Below, piece after piece: positions 39,993 through 49,188 of a stretch of 60,000 bases of DNA. How positions within the stretch are numbered: position 1 is the stretch's first letter; each line of letters begins with the position of its first letter. The notes beneath the pieces are model-generated. The model did not search any database. It was given only the letters and a program-made list of their open reading frames with translations, and was not told the origin of the DNA. The stretch is from Symbiodinium natans (Eukaryota > Sar > Dinophyceae > Suessiales > Symbiodiniaceae): NCBI GenBank assembly GCA_905221605.1, contig CAJNDS010002390.1:430739-490738 (forward strand), in the 5' to 3' direction. A program made the position numbers and the translations under genes.

Positions 39993-40008
39993 GGTTATGA
40001 GCCCAAAG
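39993..40008 (+). other. Primer binding site, tRNA-Met anticodon-arm type
   Basis: GGTTATGAGCCC follows the 5' LTR directly. Its complement GGGCTCATAACC contains a CAU anticodon in the stem-loop context of methionine tRNAs. Drosophila copia primes from an internal tRNA-iMet fragment in the same way. Confidence 0.7.
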
Positions 40009-40587
40009 GCTTAAGCACGGCCCAGGATAAGGACTGTGTGAAATGCTTCGTGCTTCACTGTGCGACTTCGTGACGTTCCTGGCCAAGTGAGCTGGGAGGT
40101 TTGTAAGAGCTCTTGGTGCAGCGTCGAGCACGGGCGCGCCCTGATCCGGGGATTGTCCCAAATGCTGGCTAGCGCCGCGTAAGGGCTTCCTTTGGAGATG
40201 GGTTTGCGTAGCCGGCCCGCTGCCGGGAGCCATAAATAAGTAAGCTTTCTGGAGGACGGTGATGCCGGGAGACGTCTCAGGCAAGGCTTGGCTGCGACGG
40301 GCCAGGGGCCAAAAAGTGTATCGCAGGGTGCTGAGGAGGTTAACTTCAGCTACCGGTCTTTGCCCCGAGGGTGGGGCCAGGTGAGCGGGTCATCGGCAGA
40401 AGGCACACGTGCATGCAATGTGGCTGCAGTTCTGAGAGTCACTCTCCACTTGCAGTGCAGAGTGAGGGGGAGTGTGAAGCTGCAGCCATTAAGAGCGGGT
40501 TGCCCCCGTGCGTCTGGGAGCCAGAGGCAGTCTCATGGTGGCTGTGCTCAGCTTTCCAGGGTTGGCAAATGCAGGCTTTCACAGGTT

Positions 40588-42525
40588 ATGAGCGTCCAAG
40601 TGGGCGCACCTGCGTATGGAAACTCTGCTGCGAACATTTTGGATGGTGAGACTGTGGGACCTGCCTCTGGAACTATGCTGCCAGGAGCAAATGGTGCTCA
40701 GGGTGTTGATGATCGCCCTCGTGCTGCGACACAAGGTTTGGACCTTGGTGGAGGAGCTGGAGTGGCTGGCATGGTGGACGGCAGGGAAGCAGTAACCGGA
40801 ACTGGCGCGCGTGGTCGCGACGAGCAGGCTGGAGTTGCAAACGCGATAACCGGACTTGAAGCCAATGGGCAACAGCCTGGAACAGCGATTTGTGGACGGA
40901 ATGGTGATGGAATGGCTGGTGCAATGGGTACTGGTCGTTTTCAGCCAGATGATGGTTTGGAAGGAGATCTGCGAAGGTCACAGATCTTGAATTTCTCCCC
41001 GCCAGAGGAACTGGGTGGAAGAAGCAACCTTGGTGGTTCGGTTTCGCCCACGGCAACTGCGACGGTGAGAGAGACGGTGTGGTTGACTCGGCTTGGCGAG
41101 TTCTTGCACCGAAGGGTCTCTCAGGCCTCAGCGATTATGTCCCCGATGCTGGACACTTCGAGGCACCAATTGGAGGCACCAAGGGTGCCATCTTCATGGG
41201 TGGATGGAGGCCAGCAGCCAACCCCTCTGTTTGGAAGGGAACAAGTGCAGGCAATGAGCCAGTGGCCGGAGCAAGCTCCTCTTCTTCATCCAAGACCCGG
41301 CGGTGGCTTCGCAGGTCACTCTTCGTCGGACAGTGGTTCGATATCGCCTGAGGTGATGCAAGCTGAGGTGCAGAGACAGGTTCAGAGAGCAATGGAGAGG
41401 AGGGACTTGGAGCTTCAGGAGCTGCGACGTGAGAACCAGCGCCTGCAAGGGCTGGCACAAAGGGCACTTGAGCAAGGAGTACCCCAAGGACCAGCAGAAC
41501 CTCCAGGCAATCCTGTCGTTCAACCAGGTCCCCTTCAAGAACCAAGGCGCCTCCCTGTACAAGAGCAACTACCCGAACCTGGACCTTCCCAGGAACCTTT
41601 GCACGCTCAGCTACCTAGACCTTCGGGAGTACCTAGGCTTGTTGGAGGGCTATTGGGTGCTCTAGGAGGAAGACCTCGAGACTCAGCAGAACCTCAAGGC
41701 AATCCTGTTGTTCAACCAGGTCCCCTTCGTGATCCATCAGGAGATGGGTACCCCAGCCAAGGACCTGCGAATCGACATGGCGAATCAACCTCGACTGGAA
41801 GGGAGCGACCTGGAGCAACCCCAATGGGTCCCTCGGCGCAAGCGGCCTCGACGCCTTCGCAAGGTGATCCTTTGTCGGCCTTGGTCCAAGGAATGTCGCA
41901 GCTGCAACAGGCAATGGCCATGCAGATCACCTCGGAGAAGACCAAGCCCGAGACCGTGAAGCCTGGCATTGCAGCATCTGAACTGGCGGCTTCCGGAAAT
42001 GGGAGAAACTGCTGCTTTGGATGTGGGAGACTGGCTTCATGCTTTGAGTGGGCCTATGGGAGACCTGAGCGACACCTCGGGAACCTGGTGGCAAGGCATC
42101 ATGGACGCGCTGGAGCACTACTACGAGGCTTTCCTGAAGGCCAATGCGGTGCAGAAGGTTGGCTTGAATGTCATGGACTTTGTGAACCCTGAGATTGCCT
42201 CCGCCAAATGGGCCCGAGTGGATAAAAGAGCCAGCGGAATGGTCCTGCAAGCAGTTCCCGAATCGGTGAAACGGGAGGTGATGGCGAATCGTTTGTCATC
42301 AACGGCGGAGGTCTTGGCGCGCGTCGTGACCCTTTACAGGCCTGGATCTTCGGTTGAGAGACAGCAGATTCTGAAGGCGCTGGCAGAGCCAATGGTGGCT
42401 AGCAGTCCCTTAGAGGCGGCGGATGGGCTCCGAAGATGGGCTCGATGGCTGAAGCGCTCCTCTGACTGGGACTACAAACACCGGATCCAAGCCTTCTTCT
42501 TCGTGGTCTTGATGGGGCTGTGAGG
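40588..42525 (+). CDS. gag: Gag region of copia element (one internal frame change)
   Basis: Structural protein that would package the element RNA in cytoplasmic particles. The first ATG in the main frame is 40588; the frame is open upstream to 40288 without ATG. Parts seen: low-complexity Gly/Ala N-terminus, a coiled coil (EVQRQVQRAMERRDLELQEL and the following REN heptads, about 41360-41450), two copies of a Pro-rich GNPVVQPGPL stretch (from about 41510 and 41698), then after a shift from frame 1 to frame 2 near 41990 the conserved Gag core (DVGDWLHALSGPMGDLS, WWQGIMDALEHYYEAF, VPESVKREVMANRL) up to 42523. A second shift near 42480-42530 leads into the finger region. Related dinoflagellate copia Gags have the same order, from memory. 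Confidence 0.75.
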
Positions 42526-45120
42526 AGGGTGAATGAAGGGCTGCCAGAGGTGTCGTTTCGCCTCAATCTCTTGAGATACCACCTGGACTTGGACACCAAC
42601 CCTTCGTTGACGTCGGTCGTGAAATACCACTCGAACCTCCTGGGCGAGTATGAGCAGATCGCCTACCGTGGTCGCAACAAGCAACACCCAACCTTGAAGG
42701 GCCTGAGCGCTGAGGTGTCGACAACCACTACAAGTGAGGGGGCCGAGTCTCCAAGCAGGACGGGAGCCAGCAAGGTTCCGTGTCGGTTCTTCATGAGTGA
42801 CTCGGGATGCAAAAAGGGGCGGTCATGCACCTTCAAGCACGACTTCGTGGACAAGAAGGACAAGGGCTCCAGATGTTGGACATGTGGATCCAAGCAGCAC
42901 AAGGGCAAGGACTGTCCTCGTCGAGAAGAAGGTCCTGGAAGTGGAGGTACACCTGTGACTCCGAAGGCCAAGGCGAAGGCGCAACAACCGAAGCCCCAAC
43001 CACCTCCAACTTTGGCGACAGCGATGGCTACAGCTAAATCTTCGGCTACACCTGAACCAACTGCAACCACGGAGCCTGCCTCTGGGAGTGATGGTGCGAC
43101 GGTGGTGGTTGGAGAGCCTGTGAGCCCGGTGGAAATGAAGGAGCTCATGGAGCAAGCCCAGGCCATGCTGAAGGAGATGCGACAGCTCAAGACCATGATG
43201 CTCGTGGGCAAGGGGATGCGGGAGCTCAGAGATCCCTGCGAGCTGCAGGATGGGACCACAGGACTCTTGGACAGTGGAGCTTCACACCCGTTTAGGTCTG
43301 CGACTGAGGAGGAGCTTCGAAGGGCCGAAAATGTGGAGGTCCAGCTTGCGGATGGAGGAAGTGTGGTCCTGAAGCAGGGTGAGAATGGGACGTTGTTCCC
43401 TACTACGTCGGGTACTTCGAGCAAGGCATCACCTATCGTTCCCCTAGGCGCCTTGGTTGAGGAGTTGGGTTGCGACATCAAGTGGAACAAGGAGGATGGG
43501 ATGGTGGTCACCCATCCTGAATCTGGCCCCATACCAACCAAGGTGGTGGGATCATGCCCAACGATCTCTGAGAAGCAGGCCCTGAGTCTCATACGTGAGC
43601 TAGAAGAACGCAAGATGCTGGCCCTCAAGAAGAACACCATGGAAACCGAGCAGGCCTTGAAGATCGCCTCCGCGAAGAAAACGTATCAAAGCTTGCTCCA
43701 GGGCTACCTAGCTTCGGGTTGTAGGACGTCGTTGCTGGCAGCCATCAATGCGGAGGACTCAATCTACAAGGCGGTGCCGGAGCAAATTAAGTCGACCCTG
43801 GCAGAAGACCTGGTGTTGGACGACAAGGCTGGCTGGAAATACCTTCAAGCATTCCCTATGAACCGACGGAGGAGGAGAAGGCTTATGTCGTCATCCTGGA
43901 TCGTCCATATCTGTCATGGTGGGGCGAAGTCTTGGAAGGGATCAGATCAGATCCTGGAACAGGACGGCATGGTGGTGGTGCGCATCGATGCAGAGGTCAG
44001 CAAGGCCTTTGGATTGAGGCAAATGGCTGGAGCTTACAGGGCTTTGTTATGGGCCGCAGCCACCGGCAGAGTTGCTGGAGTGGTTGGTGGACCGCCGAGG
44101 TGGAGTGGCAATCGGGACGAGCAGATGCTGAAGCAGATGATGGTCTGGGAGGTGGCAAGGGAATCTGCAGCGGGTCAACAAGGGCGAGATCCTTTCTTTG
44201 AGGGAAGGGTGGCTATGGGTGGTGGAGAGCTGCTTGGAACGATGGAGCTTTGGGATGAGTTCGCTAAGGGCAACTGGCTGCATCAGCATTGCGCGACAGT
44301 TTCAGGACATGAAGAGCGACTTGTGACCACCTCATCGACACGCACCTCAACATCCTCAAGGGAGTCTCTGGTAGAAGCCATCGAAGAATGGAAGCACTCC
44401 CCGACCCTTGTCCAACTTCAAGCACTACGTCCACCCAGGCGCTTTGCCGACATGACTGACAAGGAGCTGGAATACTGGAAGGACCATGTGCGAAGTGGTC
44501 ACCACAGATTTGACAAGAGGTGTCGTACCTGTGTCAAGGCGTCAGGAACTGGTCGACAACATCGGCGGGTTTCCACACCAAGCTCATATGTCATCAGCTA
44601 CGATGTTGTTGGGCCGCTGAAGGAGTGTGGTGAAGACATCGACTTCAACGACTACAGGTATGCCCTGGTTGCTGCGTACACCTACCCGAAGGAGTTGGCC
44701 AAGCCCAAGGAGGAGGAGGCCGAGGGTGAGAATGAGCCTTGCCTGCCTAAGGTTGAGGAGGAGGAAGTTCTTGAAGGTGGGATTCGTGACCTTCTCGAAA
44801 TGGGATCTGAAGCAGAACCCAACCCAGAAGAGGAGGAAGAAGAGGAGGCCTGCCGACTTGCGAACACCATCAGCGACGAGGAATATGCCAAGCTCTTCGT
44901 GGAGGTGGGACATGGCCTGGAATATGAAACCAGGTACTATGTGAGGCCAATGAGGACGAGAATGGCAAGAGAAGTTCACCCCCTCGTCAAGGAGATCTTC
45001 CTGGAGGTAAGGGCCGAAGGTTTCCCCGTGGCTCGAGCTCATGCAGACCGAGCACGAGAACTGAGGCATCAGGAACTCAAGCAATGGTTTGCAGAGGGAT
45101 GTGCTGATGTCGTTCACTGA
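42520..45120 (+). CDS. pol: Gag C-terminus, protease, methyltransferase-like module, integrase start
   Basis: One 866-residue frame (frame 1). Domains: end of Gag (GLPEVSFRLNLLRYHL); CCCH finger C-x8-C-x5-C-x3-H (42781-42840); CCHC knuckle C-x2-C-x4-H-x4-C (42874-42915); acidic and Lys/Gln-rich linker; aspartic protease with LLDSGASHP (43261-43287); a Rossmann-like segment WIVHICHGG (about 43897) to GVVGGPPRW (44077-44103); integrase zinc region with H-x4-H and C-x2-C (44486-44531); first catalytic Asp in ISYDVVGP (about 44592); a Glu-rich insertion of roughly 75 residues; second Asp in HADRAREL (about 45040). The frame then stops at 45118-45120 in the middle of the integrase core, where the downstream frame takes over. 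Confidence 0.85.
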   Translation: MRRVNEGLPEVSFRLNLLRYHLDLDTNPSLTSVVKYHSNLLGEYEQIAYRGRNKQHPTLKGLSAEVSTTTTSEGAESPSRTGASKVPCRFFMSDSGCKKGRSCTFKHDFVDKKDKGSRCWTCGSKQHKGKDCPRREEGPGSGGTPVTPKAKAKAQQPKPQPPPTLATAMATAKSSATPEPTATTEPASGSDGATVVVGEPVSPVEMKELMEQAQAMLKEMRQLKTMMLVGKGMRELRDPCELQDGTTGLLDSGASHPFRSATEEELRRAENVEVQLADGGSVVLKQGENGTLFPTTSGTSSKASPIVPLGALVEELGCDIKWNKEDGMVVTHPESGPIPTKVVGSCPTISEKQALSLIRELEERKMLALKKNTMETEQALKIASAKKTYQSLLQGYLASGCRTSLLAAINAEDSIYKAVPEQIKSTLAEDLVLDDKAGWKYLQAFPMNRRRRRRLMSSSWIVHICHGGAKSWKGSDQILEQDGMVVVRIDAEVSKAFGLRQMAGAYRALLWAAATGRVAGVVGGPPRWSGNRDEQMLKQMMVWEVARESAAGQQGRDPFFEGRVAMGGGELLGTMELWDEFAKGNWLHQHCATVSGHEERLVTTSSTRTSTSSRESLVEAIEEWKHSPTLVQLQALRPPRRFADMTDKELEYWKDHVRSGHHRFDKRCRTCVKASGTGRQHRRVSTPSSYVISYDVVGPLKECGEDIDFNDYRYALVAAYTYPKELAKPKEEEAEGENEPCLPKVEEEEVLEGGIRDLLEMGSEAEPNPEEEEEEEACRLANTISDEEYAKLFVEVGHGLEYETRYYVRPMRTRMAREVHPLVKEIFLEVRAEGFPVARAHADRARELRHQELKQWFAEGCADVVH

Positions 45121-45766
45121 GGGCCAAGCACCGCAAGCCAATGGACGGGCGGAGGCAGCTGTCAAGAAGCTGAAGGGGTGGGCACGAAGACTACTGTACT
45201 CGGCTAAGCTGCCAGCCTCCTGTTGGTACCTCGCCATGAACTACTCGGCCTGGGCACATCGACTTCGTCTGGATGGGCGAGAACATGAAGCTTTGCCATT
45301 TGGAGCCGAGGTCATGGTGAAGAAGAAGCGCTACACCAAGGAGCCCTGGAGGTTTGATCCGAAATGGGGCCCGGGGGTGTACGTGGGGCCGGCGAACGAT
45401 GTGCACGGTGGAAGCTTGGTCAGATTCACTGGAGGATACTTCGTGGTTAGCACCCACCTGCGAGAAGGACTGCTGCAGCCCGAGGAGTTTGTGGACAAGG
45501 CGGTGTTTGAAGTGGAAAACCCAGCTCCTGAGCGAAGGGCAAGGGGAAAGACAAGGCAGTCGGAGATGCAGGAGGAGAACGAGCCAACTCACGAGGCAGA
45601 GATCTATGCAGATCGAGTGCTAACCTCCGGACGACCAATCATGACCGAGGACATAGAGATGGTGATGGAGATGCTACCAGGTCTACAACAACCACGACAA
45701 CTTGAAGACCCTGGAGGAAGACATGGAGTGCAGGCGCCTTCGTCCACGGAGGTGTTGCTGGTTTGA
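45089..45766 (+). CDS. Integrase end (frame-shifted)
   Basis: Frame 2 continues the integrase: EGQAPQANGRAEAAVKKLKG holds the third catalytic residue (Glu, near 45149), then the helix LYSAKLPASCWYLAMNYSAW typical of copia integrases, and the C-terminal chromatin-binding part (FGAEVMVKKKRY, WGPGVYVGP). It catalyses strand transfer of element cDNA into host DNA. The join to the preceding frame at about 45105-45115 needs a change of two missing or one extra base. It shifts again before 45720 into the oxygenase-like module. Confidence 0.8.
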   Translation: MQRDVLMSFTEGQAPQANGRAEAAVKKLKGWARRLLYSAKLPASCWYLAMNYSAWAHRLRLDGREHEALPFGAEVMVKKKRYTKEPWRFDPKWGPGVYVGPANDVHGGSLVRFTGGYFVVSTHLREGLLQPEEFVDKAVFEVENPAPERRARGKTRQSEMQEENEPTHEAEIYADRVLTSGRPIMTEDIEMVMEMLPGLQQPRQLEDPGGRHGVQAPSSTEVLLV

Positions 45767-46602
45767 GAACCTCGACAAGGAAATTTCCGGCAACGACGCG
45801 ATTGCTTGCACAGTATGTGAGGCAAAACCGCCCGGAGCATGAGTTCACGACGGTGTGCCTGTCCTTGAACAACCAGGTCAGTCTTCATCGTGACAAGAAC
45901 AATGTGGGTGAATCGGTGATCTTCCCCATCTCTGAGTTCTCTGGAGGGGAAGTTTGGGCCGAAGAAGAAGGAGGGGAAGATGTGGAGGTTCATGATGGCA
46001 AGGAGCGGAAGGGAAGACTTCATGACGTTAGCGCCGGACCGGTGGTTATCGACCCTCGAAGGGCACACCTGGTGAAGCCTTGGAAGGGAGACAGGTTGGT
46101 GCTTATCGCCTACAACATCCGAGAGCCATGGAGGTTGGTGCCCAAGGACAAGGAGCAACTGGATGCCCTGGATTTCAATGTGTCGGAAGAGGACTACGAG
46201 CGGCCGGTGTTGAAGGTGATGAATGCTCATGCAAGGGTACCTGAGGAGGAGACCTCGTTCGCCGAGAAGATGAAGGAAGCGGTGGTCGAACTCTCCATGG
46301 TCATAGAAGACTTGAAAAACAGGGAGAAATCGTTGAAGCTTCTCCTTGAGGAGGAGGAGACCCTTGCTGAACAGCTGCGACGAGCTCGTGGCGTTGTACA
46401 TGAAGACTTGAGTGGCCTCCAAGAACGCGTCGCAGAATTTCTACAAGGAGTCGGAGGGCAACTTGATGGTGCGGTGCAAGCCAGAGAGCATCACCTGATG
46501 GCCTTGGCAATGGAGCCCGAGACGGAGGTGGATTACGAGCGAATGTTGGAGGAATTGCGGAACCCCTGGAGGTCGTTCACACTGTGCCTCTGGCCCAGGT
46601 GA
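45715..46602 (+). CDS. 2OG-Fe(II) oxygenase-like module and coiled coil of copia polyprotein
   Basis: Frame 1 reads AFVHGGVAG (from 45736), then FTTVCLSLNNQVSLHRDKNN, FPISEFSGGEVWAEEEGG and VVIDPRRAHLVKPWKGDRLV. This gives H-x-D at 45886-45894 (His42-Arg-Asp44 counting from 45763), a distal His at 46066-46068 (residue 102) and an Arg nine residues later. This is the metal triad and 2-oxoglutarate-binding Arg order of the double-stranded beta-helix dioxygenases (AlkB/TET/JBP/prolyl hydroxylase superfamily). After about 46200 comes a charged coiled coil (MKEAVVELSMVIEDLKNREK and on) and then the RT lead-in. No start codon is needed if it is part of the polyprotein. Function, if any, is unknown; DNA or RNA base oxidation is a speculation. 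Confidence 0.7.
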   Translation, partial: RKTWSAGAFVHGGVAGLRTSTRKFPATTRLLAQYVRQNRPEHEFTTVCLSLNNQVSLHRDKNNVGESVIFPISEFSGGEVWAEEEGGEDVEVHDGKERKGRLHDVSAGPVVIDPRRAHLVKPWKGDRLVLIAYNIREPWRLVPKDKEQLDALDFNVSEEDYERPVLKVMNAHARVPEEETSFAEKMKEAVVELSMVIEDLKNREKSLKLLLEEEETLAEQLRRARGVVHEDLSGLQERVAEFLQGVGGQLDGAVQAREHHLMALAMEPETEVDYERMLEELRNPWRSFTLCLWPR

Positions 46603-48719
46603 AGGCTCACCTGAAGAAGTGGGTGGCGGCAATCAAAAGGGAGGTGAAGGCTCTCTTTGAATCGGGCACCCTTCGAGCAGTGGACGACGATGAGGCCAAG
46701 AAGCTTGAGCTGGAGGGACGCCTACGCACGGTTCCGGCAAAGGGAATCTTCACCTTGAAGCCAGCATCGGTGCCTGAGGACCTCTACAAAAGAAAATGCA
46801 GAGTCGTCCTGCGTGGAAATTACATTCCACCAGAAGGTACATCCATGGATGTCTATGCAGGAGGCTCGTCGGCTGAAGCGGTCAGGGTTGCGCTATCCAT
46901 TGCTGGGGCGAGGAGATGGTCTGGAGCAATTTCGGACATAACCTCCGCTTTCCTCTTGGCAGAGTGGCCAAGGAACCTTCCGAAGTACGCCATCAAGGCT
47001 CCGAAGGTGGTGTACGACGCCGACCTGAAGGATATCTGCGAAGGAAAGACATGGGTGGTGGACCGTCCGTTGTATGGCCTTCGGGAATCACCTGCCTTGT
47101 GGAGCTCCTGTCGGAATGATCGCTTCATGAAGGGCAAGATCCCATTCCAGGGTGGCTTCCTTCGCCTCGAACCTCTGGTTTCAGAGCCGGACATCTGGAA
47201 GGTGTTGGATGAGAAAGGGAACCTGTGCGGCTTAACCGTGACCTATGTCGATGATTTCCTCTACCTTGGACCGCCGGACATCATCGAGGCAATGGACAGC
47301 TGGGTCAGAAGTGAATGGCCGGCCTCTCCCTTGGAATGGATCAACGCCGAAACCCCGTCTCGATATCTTGGAATGGAGCTATGGCATCGTGATGGGCAAT
47401 ACCTGATTGGTCAAGCAGGCTACATTCGGGACTTGCTACGAAGTTATGACCTCCTGGATGCAAGGCCAACCCAAACTCATGTTCCCCGTGAATGGCTCGA
47501 CGGCGACCACGAGGCACAGGAGGAGTACAGCGAACAAGAATTACGACAAGCCCAAAAACAAGTGGGAGAGCTTTTGTGGATTACCACAAGATCTCGACCC
47601 GATGTCCAGTACGTTGTCAACTGGATGGCTTCAGCGGTGACGCGAAGGCCTCGGATGATATCTCAAGTTGGAGTACGACTCTTGTCCTATGTCGCAGGCA
47701 CCTTGAACATGAAGCTCGTTGTTGGACAGCCAGCTGTGAAGGATGAGGCGCTGCGACAAGTTGGGCATCTTGAGAGGTACCGGATGTCTGGTGCAAAGGA
47801 GCTGATTGGCAGTGAAGATGTGCTGCTGAAGATTGAGGCATATTCGGATGCCAGCTTCTCGCCACATGGAGAAAGAAGCTATGGGGCTTCCGTCATCACA
47901 GTGAACGACTGTGTGGTCTCATGGAAGGCTGGAAAGCAGGCGTTCGCTACCGTGTCAGTGGCGGAGGCAGAATTGTACTCTGGGGCCGAAGCTGCCTTGC
48001 CAGTGGAAAGCCTGGGATGTGTCGTGGACGAGATCCTGAATGCGGTCGTGCAGCGGGTGTTACGAATTGACAACACATCTGCTTTGAGTCTTCTTGGTGG
48101 TGGGCCGGGAAGCTGGAGGACTCGGCACTTGAAGGTTCGATGCTCTTCAGTCCGAGACATGGTGCTGTCGAGTGCTCTAAGACTGGAGCACGTTCCAGGC
48201 GAGGGCCAATTGGCAGACTTGAGTACAAAGGTGCATGGCCAGGACCGTCTCCGAGCCCTCCTACAACTCTGGGGCTTCGTTGACATCCCCACTGGCCGGA
48301 ACAGGCAACAGCAGCAGCAATGCATGGTGAGGCTTGTGTGCATGCTGCTCATGATGCAGGTCGGCGGTGTGCAAGCAGATGAGAATGAGGACGACGATGG
48401 GGAGGGAGCCTACTATGGACTGCAGCCGGAGCTGACAATGGTGGGATGCTTGGTGGTGGTTGCAGCTGTGGCGCTATGGGAGGGCATCAAGTGGGTGATC
48501 GCCTTCGCTTTTGAGGACCGCCTCGAGACAAGAAGAGCTCGAAGGATGCTTCGTTTACAACAGAGGGCACGACAAGCAGCTGATCAGGCTGTGGAGGAGC
48601 TTTTCGAGGGACAAGGACAGCAAGTTCCTCGAGAAGTTCCACAGGTCCCTCGAGGTCCATCGAGAAGTTCCACAGGTCCATCGAGAAGTTCCACAGGTCC
48701 CAGAAGAATGGCTGGATGA
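46560..48719 (+). CDS. Reverse transcriptase and RNase H of copia element
   Basis: Frame 3 from about 46563 (the previous frame ends RNPWRSF; here it reads PLEVVHTVPLAQVKAHL). Copies element RNA into DNA. RT motifs: KRKCRVVLRGN, GAISDITSAFLLA (motif A Asp), LYGLRESPALW, LTVTYVDDFLYLG (motif C, YVDD at 47244-47255), RYLGMEL. RNase H: YSDASF, AEAELY, IDNTSA and LADLSTK carry the four acidic residues D-E-D-D (about 47840-48226). Then a hydrophobic stretch (MVRLVCMLLMMQ, about 48326) and a predicted membrane helix (VGCLVVVAAVALWEGIKWVI, about 48441-48500), then short VP repeats. The frame moves to frame 1 around 48620-48710. All catalytic residues seen are present. Confidence 0.92.
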   Translation, partial: EPLEVVHTVPLAQVKAHLKKWVAAIKREVKALFESGTLRAVDDDEAKKLELEGRLRTVPAKGIFTLKPASVPEDLYKRKCRVVLRGNYIPPEGTSMDVYAGGSSAEAVRVALSIAGARRWSGAISDITSAFLLAEWPRNLPKYAIKAPKVVYDADLKDICEGKTWVVDRPLYGLRESPALWSSCRNDRFMKGKIPFQGGFLRLEPLVSEPDIWKVLDEKGNLCGLTVTYVDDFLYLGPPDIIEAMDSWVRSEWPASPLEWINAETPSRYLGMELWHRDGQYLIGQAGYIRDLLRSYDLLDARPTQTHVPREWLDGDHEAQEEYSEQELRQAQKQVGELLWITTRSRPDVQYVVNWMASAVTRRPRMISQVGVRLLSYVAGTLNMKLVVGQPAVKDEALRQVGHLERYRMSGAKELIGSEDVLLKIEAYSDASFSPHGERSYGASVITVNDCVVSWKAGKQAFATVSVAEAELYSGAEAALPVESLGCVVDEILNAVVQRVLRIDNTSALSLLGGGPGSWRTRHLKVRCSSVRDMVLSSALRLEHVPGEGQLADLSTKVHGQDRLRALLQLWGFVDIPTGRNRQQQQQCMVRLVCMLLMMQVGGVQADENEDDDGEGAYYGLQPELTMVGCLVVVAAVALWEGIKWVIAFAFEDRLETRRARRMLRLQQRARQAADQAVEELFEGQGQQVPREVPQVPRGPSRSSTGPSRSSTGPRRMAG

Positions 48720-49038
48720 GCACCGTCGTCGCTGTCATGTGGAGGTCCAAACTATGCCGCTTGAAACAGACTTCCGAGGATTCGTTGGGCCCTTCTACAT
48801 GACTGCCAATGGGGAGACGGTCCACTCCAGTGATGTGTGCGAGGGACTACGACATCGAAACATGAACAGACCCTTGGTCAGATCGAGGTACTGCAATTAT
48901 TGCACGAGCGACCGAATGCTGCTCATGTACCGGTCCCAGCACCCGGAGACTCAGTATCCACTCACACCTATGAGCCAGGCAGCCTCCTCGACTATGAGCA
49001 CTCCAGTTCGGCGCTTGGGTGTTTCCAGAAGTGGATGA
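48630..49038 (+). CDS. C-terminal Cys-motif segment of copia polyprotein
   Basis: Frame 1 continues after tandem VPQVHREVPQV repeats (48625-48710): EWLDEHRRRCHVEV, GFVGPFYMTANGETVHSSDV, CEGLRHRN and YCNYC. The order C...C-x2-C with nearby His suggests a small zinc-binding element. It ends with a stop at 49036-49038, about 150 bases before the 3' LTR. Function unknown. Confidence 0.6.
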
Positions 49039-49179
49039 GCTGAAAGATGAGGATGAAGCATGTGGGCCAGTGTTTGGGCAGGGTGGAATCTTGAGCCGAA
49101 CGTAATTCTGGCAAGGAATTCGATGAGGCATTGGCGATTGGCCGATGCAAGAAGCGTACACCTCCCGAAGGGAATGTAC

Positions 49180-49188
49180 GAGGAGGAG
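49180..49188 (+). other. Polypurine tract
   Basis: GAGGAGGAG lies directly before the 3' LTR, the normal place for plus-strand priming. Confidence 0.8.

Noticed and set aside
41135-48825. Many - strand frames inside the copia element
   Set aside because: Antisense shadows of the GC-rich polyprotein; no domains.
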